Positions 1 to 8,021 of a stretch of 64,000 nt of DNA are shown in pieces. The stretch's first letter is position 1. The number at the start of each line of letters is the position of its first letter. A program made the position numbers and the translations under genes. Below the pieces are notes generated by a model. It saw nothing but the letters and a program-made list of their open reading frames with translations. It searched no databases and was not told where the DNA came from. The stretch covers positions 186,001 through 250,000 of the forward strand of contig NZ_PDJJ01000001.1 in the NCBI RefSeq assembly GCF_002563715.1, given 5' to 3'. Origin of the DNA: Isoptericola jiangsuensis (lineage in GTDB: Bacteria; Actinomycetota; Actinomycetes; Actinomycetales; Cellulomonadaceae).

Positions 1-306
1 GAGAAGCTGGACGACGCCCCGCCGACGTCGAGCTTCCCCAGCGGGCACACGGGGGCGTCGGCCGCCCTGTGGTTCACGCTCGCGATGCTGGCGCAGCGGA
101 TCGAGAACCGTGCGCTGCGCGTGACGCTGACGACGGTGTGCCTGGTGATCCCGTTCGCGGTCGGCACGTCGCGTCTGTACCGGGGGATGCACGGCCCGGC
201 GGACGTGACGGCGGGCCTGCTCAACGGTGCGGTCTGCGTGGTGCTCGCGTGGGGCTACCTGCGCCGGGACGCCCGGCATGGCGCCGCGGCGGCCCGCACC
301 GACTGA
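1..306 (+). CDS. PAP2-family membrane phosphatase, C-terminal part (5' end outside window)
   Basis: The gene enters from the left edge in frame 1 and ends with TGA at 304-306, so only the last 101 residues are visible. They hold two of the three type 2 phosphatidic acid phosphatase signatures: SFPSGHTGAS (about residues 11-20) with the catalytic His, and SRLYRGMHGPAD (about 57-68), which fits SR-x5-H-x3-D with the nucleophilic His and its Asp partner. Hydrophobic stretches between and after the motifs fit the last membrane helices. The family removes phosphate from lipid phosphates or undecaprenyl pyrophosphate at the outer face of the membrane. The substrate cannot be told from this fragment. 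Confidence 0.85.
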   Translation, partial: EKLDDAPPTSSFPSGHTGASAALWFTLAMLAQRIENRALRVTLTTVCLVIPFAVGTSRLYRGMHGPADVTAGLLNGAVCVVLAWGYLRRDARHGAAAARTD

Positions 307-396
307 GCCTCTTCGTTGCCCCGGTCGCTGATCGCGGCCGGGCGACGCAGACTGACAAGGTTCTCGACCACCGATCCACGAGGAGGAGAGGGAACG

Positions 397-1986
397 ATGA
401 CCGACATCCCCCAGCCCGACGACGGCACGTCGGTGAAGGCGAACCCGTCGCCCGAGTCGCAGCAGGGTTCCACGACGGACACCGGTGCACCCGCGGAGAG
501 CGACCGCAACAGCCTCACGCTCGGCGCGGACGGCCCGATCCTGCTGCACGACGTCCACTTCCTCAACCAGATGGCGCACTTCAACCGGGAGCGCGTCCCC
601 GAGCGCAACGTGCACGCGAAGGGCTCGGGCGCGTTCGGCGTCTTCGAGACCACCGAGGACGTGTCCGCGTACACGAAGGCCGGCCTGTTCCAGCCGGGCA
701 CCCGCACCGAGATGCTGGCCCGCTTCTCCACGGTCGCCGGCGAGCAGGGCTCGCCCGACACGTGGCGCGACCCCCGCGGCTTCGCGCTGAAGTTCTACAC
801 CGACGAGGGCAACTACGACCTCGTCGGCAACAACACCCCCGTGTTCTTCATCCGGGACACGATGAAGTTCCCGCACTTCATCCGCAGCCAGAAGCGGCGC
901 GGCGGCAACGGCCTGCGCGACAACACCATGCAGTGGGACTTCTGGACGCTCAACCCGGAGTCCGCGCACCAGGTCACCTACCTCATGGGCGACCGCGGCA
1001 TCCCGCGGACCTACCGGCACATGAACGGGTACGGCTCGCACACCTACCTGTGGGTCAACGCCGCCGGGGAGAAGTTCTGGGTCAAGTACCACTTCCACTC
1101 CGACCAGGGGGTGGAGGGGCTCACCGACGCCGACGCCACCCGCATCGCGGGCGAGGACGCCGACTTCCACCGTCGTGACCTGTCCGAGGCGATCGACCGC
1201 GGCGAGTTCCCGTCGTGGACCCTGTCGGTGCAGGTCATGCCCTACGAGGACGCGAAGGTCTACCACACCAACCCGTTCGACCTGACGAAGATCTGGTCGC
1301 ACCGCGACTACCCCCTGATCAAGGTCGGCACGATGACCCTGAACAGGAACCCGGAGAACTTCTTCGCGCAGGTCGAGCAGGCGGCGTTCGAGCCGTCCGC
1401 GCTGGTGCCCGGCATCGGGTTCAGCCCCGACAAGATGCTGCTCGGGCGCGCGTTCGCCTACGCGGACACGCACCGGCACCGCATCGGGGCGAACTACCTC
1501 CAGCTCCCCGTCAACCGCCCCCGCGTCGAGACGAACACGTACACCCAGGACGGGCCGATGGCGTACGACCACCGCGGCGACGACCCGGTGTACGCGCCCA
1601 ACTCGTTCGGGCGGGGCTACGCCGACTCCACCGGCGTCGTCGACACCTGCTGGGAGACCGACGGCGAGATGGTGCGCCAGGCGTACACGCTGCGGGAGCG
1701 GGACGACGACTTCTCCCAGGCCGGGACCCTCGTGCGCGACGTGTGGGACGACGGGCAGCGCGCCGCGTTCGTCAAGACCGTCGCCGGGCACCTGCTCGGC
1801 GGGGTGACGGGCGACGTCCTCGAGCGGGCGTTCGCCTACTGGAAGGCCGTCGACGCCGACACCGGCAAGCAGATCGAGGACCTGGTCCGCGGCGAGGCGG
1901 ACCTCGGTGCACCGGGCGCCCAGCCGGGCGAGGCGAAGGCGGACGCGTCCGAGCCGATCGTCGAGTCGGACACGCACGCCGGCTGA
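397..1986 (+). CDS. katA: Monofunctional haem catalase
   Basis: This 529-residue protein is a clade-type haem catalase that converts hydrogen peroxide to water and oxygen in the cytoplasm. The distal His lies in [15 protein letters not shown] (His73) and the distal Asn in [10 protein letters not shown] (Asn146), with the usual 73-residue gap. The proximal Tyr lies in [15 protein letters not shown] near residue 355. Length is normal for a small-subunit catalase with a short acidic tail. I chose ATG 397 because AGGAGGAG ends 8 bases upstream; an in-frame start at 316 would add a tail with no catalase similarity. No peroxide-responsive regulator gene is adjacent. A strong hairpin follows the stop. 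Confidence 0.97.
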   Translation: MTDIPQPDDGTSVKANPSPESQQGSTTDTGAPAESDRNSLTLGADGPILLHDVHFLNQMAHFNRERVPERNVHAKGSGAFGVFETTEDVSAYTKAGLFQPGTRTEMLARFSTVAGEQGSPDTWRDPRGFALKFYTDEGNYDLVGNNTPVFFIRDTMKFPHFIRSQKRRGGNGLRDNTMQWDFWTLNPESAHQVTYLMGDRGIPRTYRHMNGYGSHTYLWVNAAGEKFWVKYHFHSDQGVEGLTDADATRIAGEDADFHRRDLSEAIDRGEFPSWTLSVQVMPYEDAKVYHTNPFDLTKIWSHRDYPLIKVGTMTLNRNPENFFAQVEQAAFEPSALVPGIGFSPDKMLLGRAFAYADTHRHRIGANYLQLPVNRPRVETNTYTQDGPMAYDHRGDDPVYAPNSFGRGYADSTGVVDTCWETDGEMVRQAYTLRERDDDFSQAGTLVRDVWDDGQRAAFVKTVAGHLLGGVTGDVLERAFAYWKAVDADTGKQIEDLVRGEADLGAPGAQPGEAKADASEPIVESDTHAG

Positions 1987-1994
1987 GCACGACC

Positions 1995-2036
1995 GCGACG
2001 CACGGGCCTGCGGGACACCGCCGGCCCGTGCGTCGC
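1995..2036. terminator. Bidirectional terminator hairpin between catalase and pspC
   Basis: A perfect 14-bp inverted repeat (1995-2008 and 2023-2036) with a 14-base loop lies between two convergent genes. There is no clear T-run, as is common in high-GC actinobacteria. Confidence 0.7.
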
Positions 2037-2051
2037 CGAGCCCTCACCGTG

Positions 2052-2264
2052 TCAGGCGAAGGCCTTGCGCTGGTCGGGCATGAGGACCCAGAGGACCACG
2101 TAGGCGAGGACCTGCGGGCCGGGGATCAGCACGGACAACGCCGTCAGGACCCGCACCGTGGTGCGGCTCCAGCCGAAGTGGTCCGCGATCCCGGCGCACA
2201 CGCCGCCGATGACGCGGCCCTGGACGGGGCGGTACAGCTTGCGGGTCTGCGAGGTGTCGCTCAT
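2052..2264 (-). CDS. Small PspC-domain membrane protein
   Basis: The 70-residue protein is a stand-alone PspC domain. It carries the typical RPVQGRVIGGVCAGIADHFG segment (about residues 12-31) followed by two hydrophobic segments, ending in the short charged tail MPDQRKAFA. PspC proteins sit in the membrane and in enterobacteria help sense envelope stress with PspB. In actinobacteria such short copies are common and their role is poorly known. It is convergent with catalase and appears to be transcribed alone. Confidence 0.85.
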   Translation of the reverse strand: MSDTSQTRKLYRPVQGRVIGGVCAGIADHFGWSRTTVRVLTALSVLIPGPQVLAYVVLWVLMPDQRKAFA

Positions 2265-2350
2265 GCCTCCACGCTACGGACGGCGGCGACGCGGCCGGTA
2301 TCCGGCAACACCCCGGTCCGACCCTGGTCGCACCGGCGACGACGTGGGGG

Positions 2351-3037
2351 TCAGTCCCGCGGTCCGGGCGCGGTGCGACGCTCCTGGCGACGACGCCGCA
2401 GGCGGACGACGACGAACCACACCACCAGCAGCGCGAGGACCACGACGACGGCGTTCGACAGGATGCCCGACCACTGCTCCAGGACGGGCTTGATCGCCGG
2501 CCCGAACGCGAACCCGAGGCCCACCCACACCGCGTTCCACACGCCGGACCCGATGGTCGTGTACAGCGTGAACGACCAGAACGGCATCCGCTCGATGCCC
2601 GCCGGGATCGACACGAAGCTGCGCACCAGCGGCACGCACCGGCCGACCAGCACCGCGACGCGCCCCCACCTCGCGAAGAACGCCTCCGCCTTGTCGAAGT
2701 CCTCGCCGTCCATGAGGGGGATGGCCTCGACGAGCCCGCGCGTCCGGTCGCGGCCCAGCAGCCGCCCCAGGTACCACCACACCCACGCCCCGACGACGGA
2801 ACCGAGCGTCGCCGCGACGACCGCCCACCAGGCGCTCATGCGGCCCTCGTAGGCGAGGAACCCGGCCGCGGGGAGCACGGCCTCCGACGGGATGGGCGGC
2901 ACGAAGTTCTCCACCAGCACCGCGATGCCGACCCCCACCTCGCCCAGGGTCTCCATGAGGCTCAGCACCCAGCCGATGAACCCGTCGTACCCCTCCTGGG
3001 GGTGCGTCGCGGCAGGCAGCAGGCGGGTCAGGCTCAT
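2351..3037 (-). CDS. DedA/SNARE-associated family membrane protein
   Basis: A 228-residue polytopic protein with the DedA signature VENFVPPIPSE (about residues 42-52) and a later GRCVPLVRSFVSIPAG block (about 131-146) containing the conserved Arg. DedA proteins are implicated in recycling undecaprenyl phosphate or flipping other lipids and in membrane potential homeostasis. The C-terminus is an Arg-rich cytoplasmic tail after the last helix (VVVLALLVVWFVVVRLRRR). The start at 3037 begins MSLTRLLPAA. It is divergent from the GyrI-like gene, so the 93 bases between them should hold both promoters. Confidence 0.93.
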   Translation of the reverse strand: MSLTRLLPAATHPQEGYDGFIGWVLSLMETLGEVGVGIAVLVENFVPPIPSEAVLPAAGFLAYEGRMSAWWAVVAATLGSVVGAWVWWYLGRLLGRDRTRGLVEAIPLMDGEDFDKAEAFFARWGRVAVLVGRCVPLVRSFVSIPAGIERMPFWSFTLYTTIGSGVWNAVWVGLGFAFGPAIKPVLEQWSGILSNAVVVVLALLVVWFVVVRLRRRRQERRTAPGPRD

Positions 3038-3130
3038 CGGTCTCCGTCCGGTCGGTGTCGGGTCCCAGCATCACACGGGGCCGCCCGCCGGACCGGGACG
3101 TCGCGGGCGGCGCCGGGTAGCGTCGGACAC

Positions 3131-3784
3131 ATGGCCGACGACGCCACCGACCCGCCCGTCCTCGCGCACCCGAAGGTCGACCTGAAGAGGCTGCACGGCG
3201 TGCTCTACGCCCCGCCGCGGGGGCGGTTCGTCGAGGTCGACGTGCCGCCCCTGACCTACCTCGCCGTCGACGGAGAGGGCGACCCCAACACGGCGACCGC
3301 GTACGCCCGGGCCGTGGAGGCCCTGTACGGCTTGTCGTACGCCGTGAAGTTCGCGAGCAAGAAGAAGCTCGGACGTGACTACGTCGTCGCGCCCCTCGAA
3401 GGCCTGTGGACGGCCGACGACCCCGGCACGTTCGTGCGGCGCGAGAAGGACGCGTGGCGGTGGACGATGCTGATCCTCCAGCCCGACTGGGTCGGCGCCG
3501 ACCTCGTCGCCGACGTCACCGCGCAGGTCCGCGCCGCCAAGGACCTGCCCGCCCTCGACCTCGTCGAGCGTCGCACGATCACCGAGGGGCGCAGCGTGCA
3601 GATCCTGCACGTGGGGTCGTACGACGCCGAGGGGCCGGTGCTCGCCGAGCTCCACGACCGTTACCTGCCCGACCACGGGCTGACGTTCGCCGGCCCCCAC
3701 CACGAGGTCTACCTGGGCGACCCGCGCCGCACCGCCCCTGACCGCCTGCGCACGATCCTGCGGCAGCCCGTCCGCCCCGCCTGA
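3131..3784 (+). CDS. GyrI-like small-molecule-binding protein
   Basis: The 217-residue protein resembles stand-alone GyrI-like domain proteins, with PLTYLAVDGEGDPN (about residues 38-51) and a C-terminal HHEVYLGDPRRTAPDRLRTILRQP block typical of the group. GyrI-like domains have a SHS2-type fold that binds hydrophobic or cationic small molecules and occur in MerR/AraC effector domains; stand-alone actinobacterial members have no settled function. ATG 3131 is preferred over an in-frame start at 3002, which would run into the divergent dedA promoter region. No DNA-binding domain is present. Confidence 0.85.
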   Translation: MADDATDPPVLAHPKVDLKRLHGVLYAPPRGRFVEVDVPPLTYLAVDGEGDPNTATAYARAVEALYGLSYAVKFASKKKLGRDYVVAPLEGLWTADDPGTFVRREKDAWRWTMLILQPDWVGADLVADVTAQVRAAKDLPALDLVERRTITEGRSVQILHVGSYDAEGPVLAELHDRYLPDHGLTFAGPHHEVYLGDPRRTAPDRLRTILRQPVRPA

Positions 3785-3873
3785 CCAGGCCCGACGCCGG
3801 GTGGTGACGGTTCTGACATCGACCCCGGCGCCCCGCGTGGGTACCGTGGTGCCCGGAACCCGACGAAGGGTTC

Positions 3874-3912
3874 GCGGACGAGGGAGCTGTACCCGCACCA
3901 CGACAAGACGGC
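3874..3912 (+). promoter_or_regulatory. Guanidine-III (ykkC-III) riboswitch
   Basis: This 39-base leader matches the compact guanidine-III aptamer almost block for block: GCGGACGAGG, a short variable link, GTACCCGC, then GACAAGACGGC. GCGG pairs with CCGC for P1, and GCTGT (3886-3890) can pair with ACGGC (3908-3912) to form the pseudoknot helix. The Shine-Dalgarno-like AGAGG (3919-3923) lies just downstream, so guanidine binding could control access to the ribosome site. The downstream genes are Gdx-type exporters, the classic target of this RNA class in actinobacteria. The match is read by eye, not scored with a covariance model. Confidence 0.93.
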
Positions 3913-3934
3913 CACGAAAGAGGTGCGTCTCGTC

Positions 3935-4249
3935 ATGGCCTGGACCGTCCTGATCGTCTCGGGTGTGCTGGAGGCCGTGTGGGCCGCCGCGCTCTCCGCC
4001 TCCGAGGGCTTCCGCAAGCCCCGACCCACCGTCCTGTTCGCCGTCGCGCTCGTCGCGTCGATGGCGGGGCTCGCGTGGGCGATGACCGACCTGCCCACCG
4101 GCACCGCGTACGCCGTGTGGGTCGGGATCGGCGCCACCCTCACCGTGGTGTGGGGGTTCGTCACCGGGCAGGACCGCCCGAACGTGGCCCGCGTCCTGCT
4201 GCTCGTCCTGCTCGTCGGCTCGGTCGTGGGCCTCAAGGCGGTGAGCTGA
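3935..4249 (+). CDS. gdx: SMR-family guanidinium exporter subunit (Gdx/YkkC type)
   Basis: A 104-residue, four-helix small multidrug resistance protein. Residues that define the guanidinium-exporter branch are at their standard positions: Glu13 (proton/substrate site), Trp16, Ser42, Tyr59 and Trp62 within GTAYAVWVG. It should exchange protons for guanidinium at the cytoplasmic membrane. ATG 3935 is used because AGAGG sits 11 bases upstream; GTG 3923 overlaps that site and has none of its own. A second SMR gene starts 2 bases after the stop. Such pairs often work as heterodimers, while lone Gdx proteins are dual-topology homodimers. Control by the guanidine-III RNA just upstream is expected. 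Confidence 0.94.
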   Translation: MAWTVLIVSGVLEAVWAAALSASEGFRKPRPTVLFAVALVASMAGLAWAMTDLPTGTAYAVWVGIGATLTVVWGFVTGQDRPNVARVLLLVLLVGSVVGLKAVS

Positions 4250-4251
4250 CC

Positions 4252-4608
4252 ATGGCTTGGCTGATCCTGCTGCTCAGCGCCGTCGCGGAGGCCGTGTGGG
4301 CCACCGCGCTCGGCGCGTCCGAGGGCTTCTCCGTCCTCGGCCCCAGCATCGTGTTCTTCGTCTTCCTCGGCATCTCCATGGCCGGTCTCGGCTGGGCCGT
4401 GCGCCACATCCCGCTGGGCACCGCCTACGCCGTGTGGGTGGGCGTCGGCGCCGCCCTCACCGTGTCGTACGCGATGGCCACCGGCGAGGAGTCCCTCTCC
4501 GTCTTCAAGGTGGTGTTCCTCGTCGGCATCGTCGGGGCCGTCGTCGGCCTCAAGCTCGTCCCGCACGACACCCCGACCACAGCGGAAGGCACCCCCTACC
4601 GCGGCTAG
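4252..4608 (+). CDS. gdx: Second SMR-family guanidinium exporter subunit
   Basis: A 118-residue SMR protein immediately downstream of its paralogue. It also keeps Glu13, Trp16, Ser42, Tyr59 and Trp62, and shares the AEAVWATALGASEGF and GTAYAVWVGVGAALT blocks. It has four predicted helices and a longer C-terminal tail (PHDTPTTAEGTPYRG). Because both copies keep all substrate-site residues, they may each form homodimers or pair as a heterodimer with opposed topologies. Loop-charge differences between them would decide this. It is translationally linked to the first gene and so under the same riboswitch. Confidence 0.93.
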   Translation: MAWLILLLSAVAEAVWATALGASEGFSVLGPSIVFFVFLGISMAGLGWAVRHIPLGTAYAVWVGVGAALTVSYAMATGEESLSVFKVVFLVGIVGAVVGLKLVPHDTPTTAEGTPYRG

Positions 4609-4617
4609 GGTGCCGCC

Positions 4618-5099
4618 ATGACGCTGCTGCGCAAGGCCGTGAAGTCCGACGCCGAGGCCTGCGGCCGGGTGCAGCACGCCTCCTGGGTGGAGACGTACAC
4701 CGGGCTGGCGAGCGACGACTTCTGGGAGCGCGCGACACCCGCACGCTGCGTCACCGTCTGGGAGGGCTGGCTCGACGACGGGCTGGACGCCACGGTCGCG
4801 GAGATCGACGGCGAGGTCATCGGCTTCGCGTTCGCCCGCCCGGCCGTCGACGCCCGGCACCCGCCCGTGCGGGACGTCGAGCTGCAGACCCTGTACGTCC
4901 TCGCCGCGCACCACGGCACCGGCGTCGGGCAGGCGCTGCTCGACGCCGTCCTCCCCGACGGAGCACCGCGCAGCTCTGGGTCGCCGCCCGGAACCCTCGG
5001 GCCATCAGGTTCTACGAGCGCCACGGGTTCGTCGCGGACGGCGCCACCGACGACGGCGCGACGTTCGGCGGCATCGCCGCGATCCGCCTGGTCCGGTAG
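4618..5099 (+). pseudogene. GNAT N-acetyltransferase with a frameshift
   Basis: The first part (from ATG 4618) reads as a GNAT domain: MTLLRKAVKSDAEACGRVQ at the N-terminus, then LQTLYVLAAHHGTGVGQALL, the acetyl-CoA-binding motif A. Near 4960-4970 the similarity leaves this frame and resumes in the next as AQLWVAARNPRAIRFYERHG, the normal GNAT C-terminus, ending at TAG 5097-5099. Restoring one base near the GACGGAGC at about 4958-4966 gives a standard 160-residue enzyme. Uncorrected, the first frame runs to 5160 with a meaningless tail. This is either a recent single-base loss or a sequencing error in a G/C run. The gene starts 10 bases after the SMR pair, so it may have belonged to the guanidine operon. 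Confidence 0.85.
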
Positions 5100-5144
5100 C
5101 GACATCGGAGAGTCCACGAGCGTCGTGCTCGACCTCGGAGCGAG

Positions 5145-5174
5145 GTGTTGCACCGCTTGACCATGGTGCAACAC
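5145..5174. promoter_or_regulatory. Inverted-repeat operator of the toxin-antitoxin operon
   Basis: GTGTTGCACC (5145-5154) and its exact complement GGTGCAACAC (5165-5174) are separated by 10 bases, ending 8 bases before the antitoxin ATG. A TTGACC hexamer (5157-5162) lies in the spacer. Antitoxins of this class usually repress their own operon at such a site. The very short distance to the ATG leaves little room for a leader. Confidence 0.7.
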
Positions 5175-5181
5175 TGGTGTC

Positions 5182-5448
5182 ATGCCCACGACCCTGCACC
5201 GTCATCAGGTGACCGAGACCGAGGAGGTGCACGCCGCCCTGGAGGTGGCGCGCACCGTGTGGCCGGACGACCCGCCCGCCAAGCTGCTGACGCGTCTCGC
5301 GCTGGTGGGTGCCGATCGGCTGACGTCGGACCCGACCACGCGCGGCGAGGTCCGACGCAGGGCGCTGGCCGAGCTGCGCGCGGCGCATCCGTGGCCGCAG
5401 GGCTCGGGGTGGCTGGAGGCGATGCGGGAACAGGACTGGGCCGAGTGA
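5182..5448 (+). CDS. VapB-like antitoxin
   Basis: An 88-residue acidic protein directly before a PIN-domain gene, sharing a GTGA overlap with it. The visible core is a helix-rich region (LEVARTVWPDDPPAKLLTRLALVGADRL) without a clear ribbon-helix-helix signature. I name it antitoxin mainly from size, charge, gene order and the operator-like repeat upstream. In this arrangement the antitoxin neutralises the toxin by binding and the complex represses the operon. ATG 5182 has no good Shine-Dalgarno, so translation may be leaderless. Confidence 0.7.
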   Translation: MPTTLHRHQVTETEEVHAALEVARTVWPDDPPAKLLTRLALVGADRLTSDPTTRGEVRRRALAELRAAHPWPQGSGWLEAMREQDWAE

Positions 5449-5918
5449 CGGCGATCAGCGGGCCGGTCGTCGTCGACGCCAACGTCTTGATAGCGCTTCT
5501 GGACCCCGCGCACGTTCACCACGAGGCCGTGCAGCGGACTCTGGACCACATCACGCCCTCGGTCGAGATCGACACCGAGGCCGAGACTCAGCGGACGGTG
5601 ATCGCGTACATCCATCCGCTCAACATGGCGGAAGTGCTGCGCGGGTTCCCCCCGGAGTCGCGGCACTCGGTGCTGGAGATGGTCGAGAGCCCCCTGGTGG
5701 GCATCGTGTCCAAGCCGATCCGTGACGCGCGCTCCGAAGCCATGCTGCTGGCGGACCACGCCAGCAGTGGGCGCGTGCGGATGCCGGACGCGTGTGTCCT
5801 GGCACTGGCGACCGTGTTCGACGTGCCGTTGCTGACGGCAGACAAGCGCCTGGCCGCCGCTGCCCGAGCCTCGGGGGGTTTGCAGGTGCTCGACCTGATG
5901 AGCCCGGAGCAGCCCTGA
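5445..5918 (+). CDS. PIN-domain ribonuclease toxin (VapC-like)
   Basis: A 157-residue PIN domain. The first catalytic Asp is in VVVDANVLIALLDPAHVHHEA near residue 10. A conserved Glu lies in LNMAEVLRG near 63. Further acidic residues are in RMPDACVLALATVFDVPLLTADKRLAAAAR (about 110-140). These together bind the metal ions for RNA cleavage. VapC toxins cut specific tRNA or rRNA sites and stop growth. The GTG start overlaps the antitoxin stop, which supports tight co-translation. The protein is slightly longer than usual, with an insertion after the first helix (SVEIDTEAETQRTV). Target RNA is unknown. Confidence 0.88.
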   Translation: MTAISGPVVVDANVLIALLDPAHVHHEAVQRTLDHITPSVEIDTEAETQRTVIAYIHPLNMAEVLRGFPPESRHSVLEMVESPLVGIVSKPIRDARSEAMLLADHASSGRVRMPDACVLALATVFDVPLLTADKRLAAAARASGGLQVLDLMSPEQP

Positions 5919-6070
5919 CGCCCAGCAGGCCTCGGCGGCCGGCCGGGAGGGGCCGTGGCGGGTGCGACGGGCTGGCCGTCGTTCGACGTCACGTCGACGC
6001 GGGCACCCCATGTTCGACGCGGGGGAGTCTTCGGGGCGCGGACCGCGCCCGGACGTCCTAGCGTCGGGAC

Positions 6071-6391
6071 ATGACCGAGTACGAGATGAGCGGCGGTCGC
6101 GTCCAGAAGTCCGGGGGCAAGGCCGCGAAGATCCTGTACCAGCCGGTCGGCATCGCGAGCTCGATCGTCGCGGGCGTGGTCGCCGGGCAGGTGTTCAAGC
6201 AGGTCTACAAGAGGGTCGCGCCCAAGCACCCCGACGACGCCCCGGGTCCGCTGCAGTCGGAGTACCCGCTGTGGGAGGTGCTCGTCGCGGCGACCGTCCA
6301 GGGCGTGATCTTCTCCGTGACGAAGGCGCTCGTGGCGCGGGGCGGTGCGCGGGCGTTCGAGAAGCTGACGGGGGACTGGCCGGGCGACTGA
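6071..6391 (+). CDS. DUF4235 membrane protein
   Basis: A 106-residue protein of the actinobacterial DUF4235 group. It shows the GGKAAKILYQPVGIASSIVAG segment (about residues 14-34) leading into a first hydrophobic helix, then a charged PKHPDDAPGP loop and a second helix region (LWEVLVAATVQGVIFSVTKALVARGGARAFEKLTG). Members are small predicted membrane proteins of unknown function, often found singly. The 152-base gap upstream shows nothing I can name. It reads toward the MFS gene 55 bases away and might be co-transcribed with it. Confidence 0.87.
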   Translation: MTEYEMSGGRVQKSGGKAAKILYQPVGIASSIVAGVVAGQVFKQVYKRVAPKHPDDAPGPLQSEYPLWEVLVAATVQGVIFSVTKALVARGGARAFEKLTGDWPGD

Positions 6392-6446
6392 GCCTCCGCC
6401 GCCCTGACCTGCGGCGTCGGCCCCGCCGCCCGGGAATGCGGGACGG

Positions 6447-7925
6447 GTGTGGCGGCTTGTCACGGTCGTGCCGCCGACCACCGCCGTCGGGCTGCGCTCC
6501 GAGCGCGGCCCGATCCTGCTCTCGCTCATGCTCGCGACCTCGCTGGTCGCGCTGGACGCCACCATCATCGCGACGGCGTCCGCGACGATCGCCACGAGCC
6601 TGGGCTCGTTCGAGCAGGTGCCCTGGCTGTTCACGTCGTACCTGCTGGCGGCCGCGCTCAGCACCCCGCTCGCCGGGCGGCTGTCCGACGTCCTCGGGCG
6701 CAAGCGGCTCATCCTCGCCGGCATCGGCCTGTTCCTCGCCGGGTCGGTCCTGTGCGGCGCCGCCTGGTCGATGACGGCGATGATCGTCGGGCGGGTCCTC
6801 CAGGGGCTCGGCTCCGGCGCGGTCATGCCGGTGTCCCAGACCATCGCCGCGGACATCTACACCCTGGAGGAACGAGCCCGCACGCAGGGCTACCTCGCGT
6901 CCGTGTGGGCGGTGTCGTCCGTCGTCGGGCCCGCCCTCGGCGGCGTGTTCTCCGAGTTCGTCGGCTGGCGGTGGATCTTCTGGATCAACCTGCCGCTCTG
7001 CGTGCTCGCCGGGTGGATGATCGTGCGCCGCTACCACGAGGCGCCCCGCACGGGTGAGCGGGAACCCATCGACTACGTCGGGGCGGTGCTGCTCAGCGGC
7101 GCCAGCGTCCTGCTCCTCCTCGGCCTGCTGGAGGGCGGCATCTCCTGGGCGTGGGCGTCCCCCGCGTCCGTCGGGGTGCTGGGCGGCGCGGTCGTGCTGG
7201 CCGCGCTGTTCGTCCGGCACGCCCTGCGCACCCCCCACCCCGTGCTCGACCTGCGGCTGCTGAGCGGCCGCCTCGTCGGCGTCGCCAGCGCGATCTCGCT
7301 GGTGGTCGGCGTCATCGTCCTCGGCCTGTCCACGTACGTGCCCATCTACGCGCAGGGCGTGCTCGGGCACGGGCCGCTGCTCGCCGGGTTCGCGCTCGCC
7401 GCGATGACGGTGGGCTGGCCGCTCGCCGCATCCAACTCCGGGCGGCTGTTCCTGCGCGTCGGGTTCCGGCTCACCGCCCTCACCGGGTCCACGGTGGTGC
7501 TCGTCGGGACGACGCTCATGCTGCTGCTCGGGCCGGCCACCTCGCTGCCCGTCGTCGCCGCCACCACGTTCCTCGTGGGGCTCGGCATGGGGCTCACCGC
7601 CGTGCCGCCCCTCATCGCCGCCCAGTCCGCCGCCACCCACGCCACACGAGGAGCCGTCACCGGCATGAACGGGTTCGCCCGCTCCCTCGGGTCCGCCGTC
7701 GGCGTCGCCGTGTGCGGCGTGGTCGTCAGCACGCACACCGCCCACGTCGACGGCACGCCGAGCGCCACCGACCTCATGCCCGCCCTGCACCTCGTCTTCT
7801 GGTTCGTCGCGGCCTCCGCCGTCGTGCTCGTGGCGCTCGCCGCGCTGCTGCCCGTCGACCGGCAGGCAGCCCGCGACCGGCGTGCCGCCGCCGCGGAGGC
7901 GGCCGTCGGCCGACCCGCCGAGTGA
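6447..7925 (+). CDS. MFS drug exporter, DHA2 (EmrB/QacA) family
   Basis: A 492-residue, 14-helix drug:proton antiporter. Family motifs are clear: LDATIIATASATIATSLGSF with the helix-1 Asp, GRLSDVLGRKR (motif A, about residues 75-85), GRVLQGLGSGAVMPV (motif B, about 112-126) and SVVGPALGGVFSEFVGWRWIF (motif C, about 153-173). A GTG start at 6447 gives a normal short N-terminus; GTG 6468 is a possible alternative. No dedicated TetR or MarR regulator is adjacent, so the substrate cannot be guessed. Confidence 0.93.
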   Translation: MWRLVTVVPPTTAVGLRSERGPILLSLMLATSLVALDATIIATASATIATSLGSFEQVPWLFTSYLLAAALSTPLAGRLSDVLGRKRLILAGIGLFLAGSVLCGAAWSMTAMIVGRVLQGLGSGAVMPVSQTIAADIYTLEERARTQGYLASVWAVSSVVGPALGGVFSEFVGWRWIFWINLPLCVLAGWMIVRRYHEAPRTGEREPIDYVGAVLLSGASVLLLLGLLEGGISWAWASPASVGVLGGAVVLAALFVRHALRTPHPVLDLRLLSGRLVGVASAISLVVGVIVLGLSTYVPIYAQGVLGHGPLLAGFALAAMTVGWPLAASNSGRLFLRVGFRLTALTGSTVVLVGTTLMLLLGPATSLPVVAATTFLVGLGMGLTAVPPLIAAQSAATHATRGAVTGMNGFARSLGSAVGVAVCGVVVSTHTAHVDGTPSATDLMPALHLVFWFVAASAVVLVALAALLPVDRQAARDRRAAAAEAAVGRPAE

Positions 7926-8021
7926 ACGTCGGGTGAATCCTCGGCCCACGACGCCCGATCCGTCACCGAAGGTCCCGCGTCTTCGCTAGGTTCGCCTGCG
8001 GTGACGACGTGAGGAGACCCG

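Noticed and set aside
3923-3934. GTG 3923 as the start of the first SMR gene
   Set aside because: It lies within the only Shine-Dalgarno and shifts the Gdx residue numbering by four; ATG 3935 gives Glu13, Trp16, Ser42, Tyr59 and Trp62 exactly.
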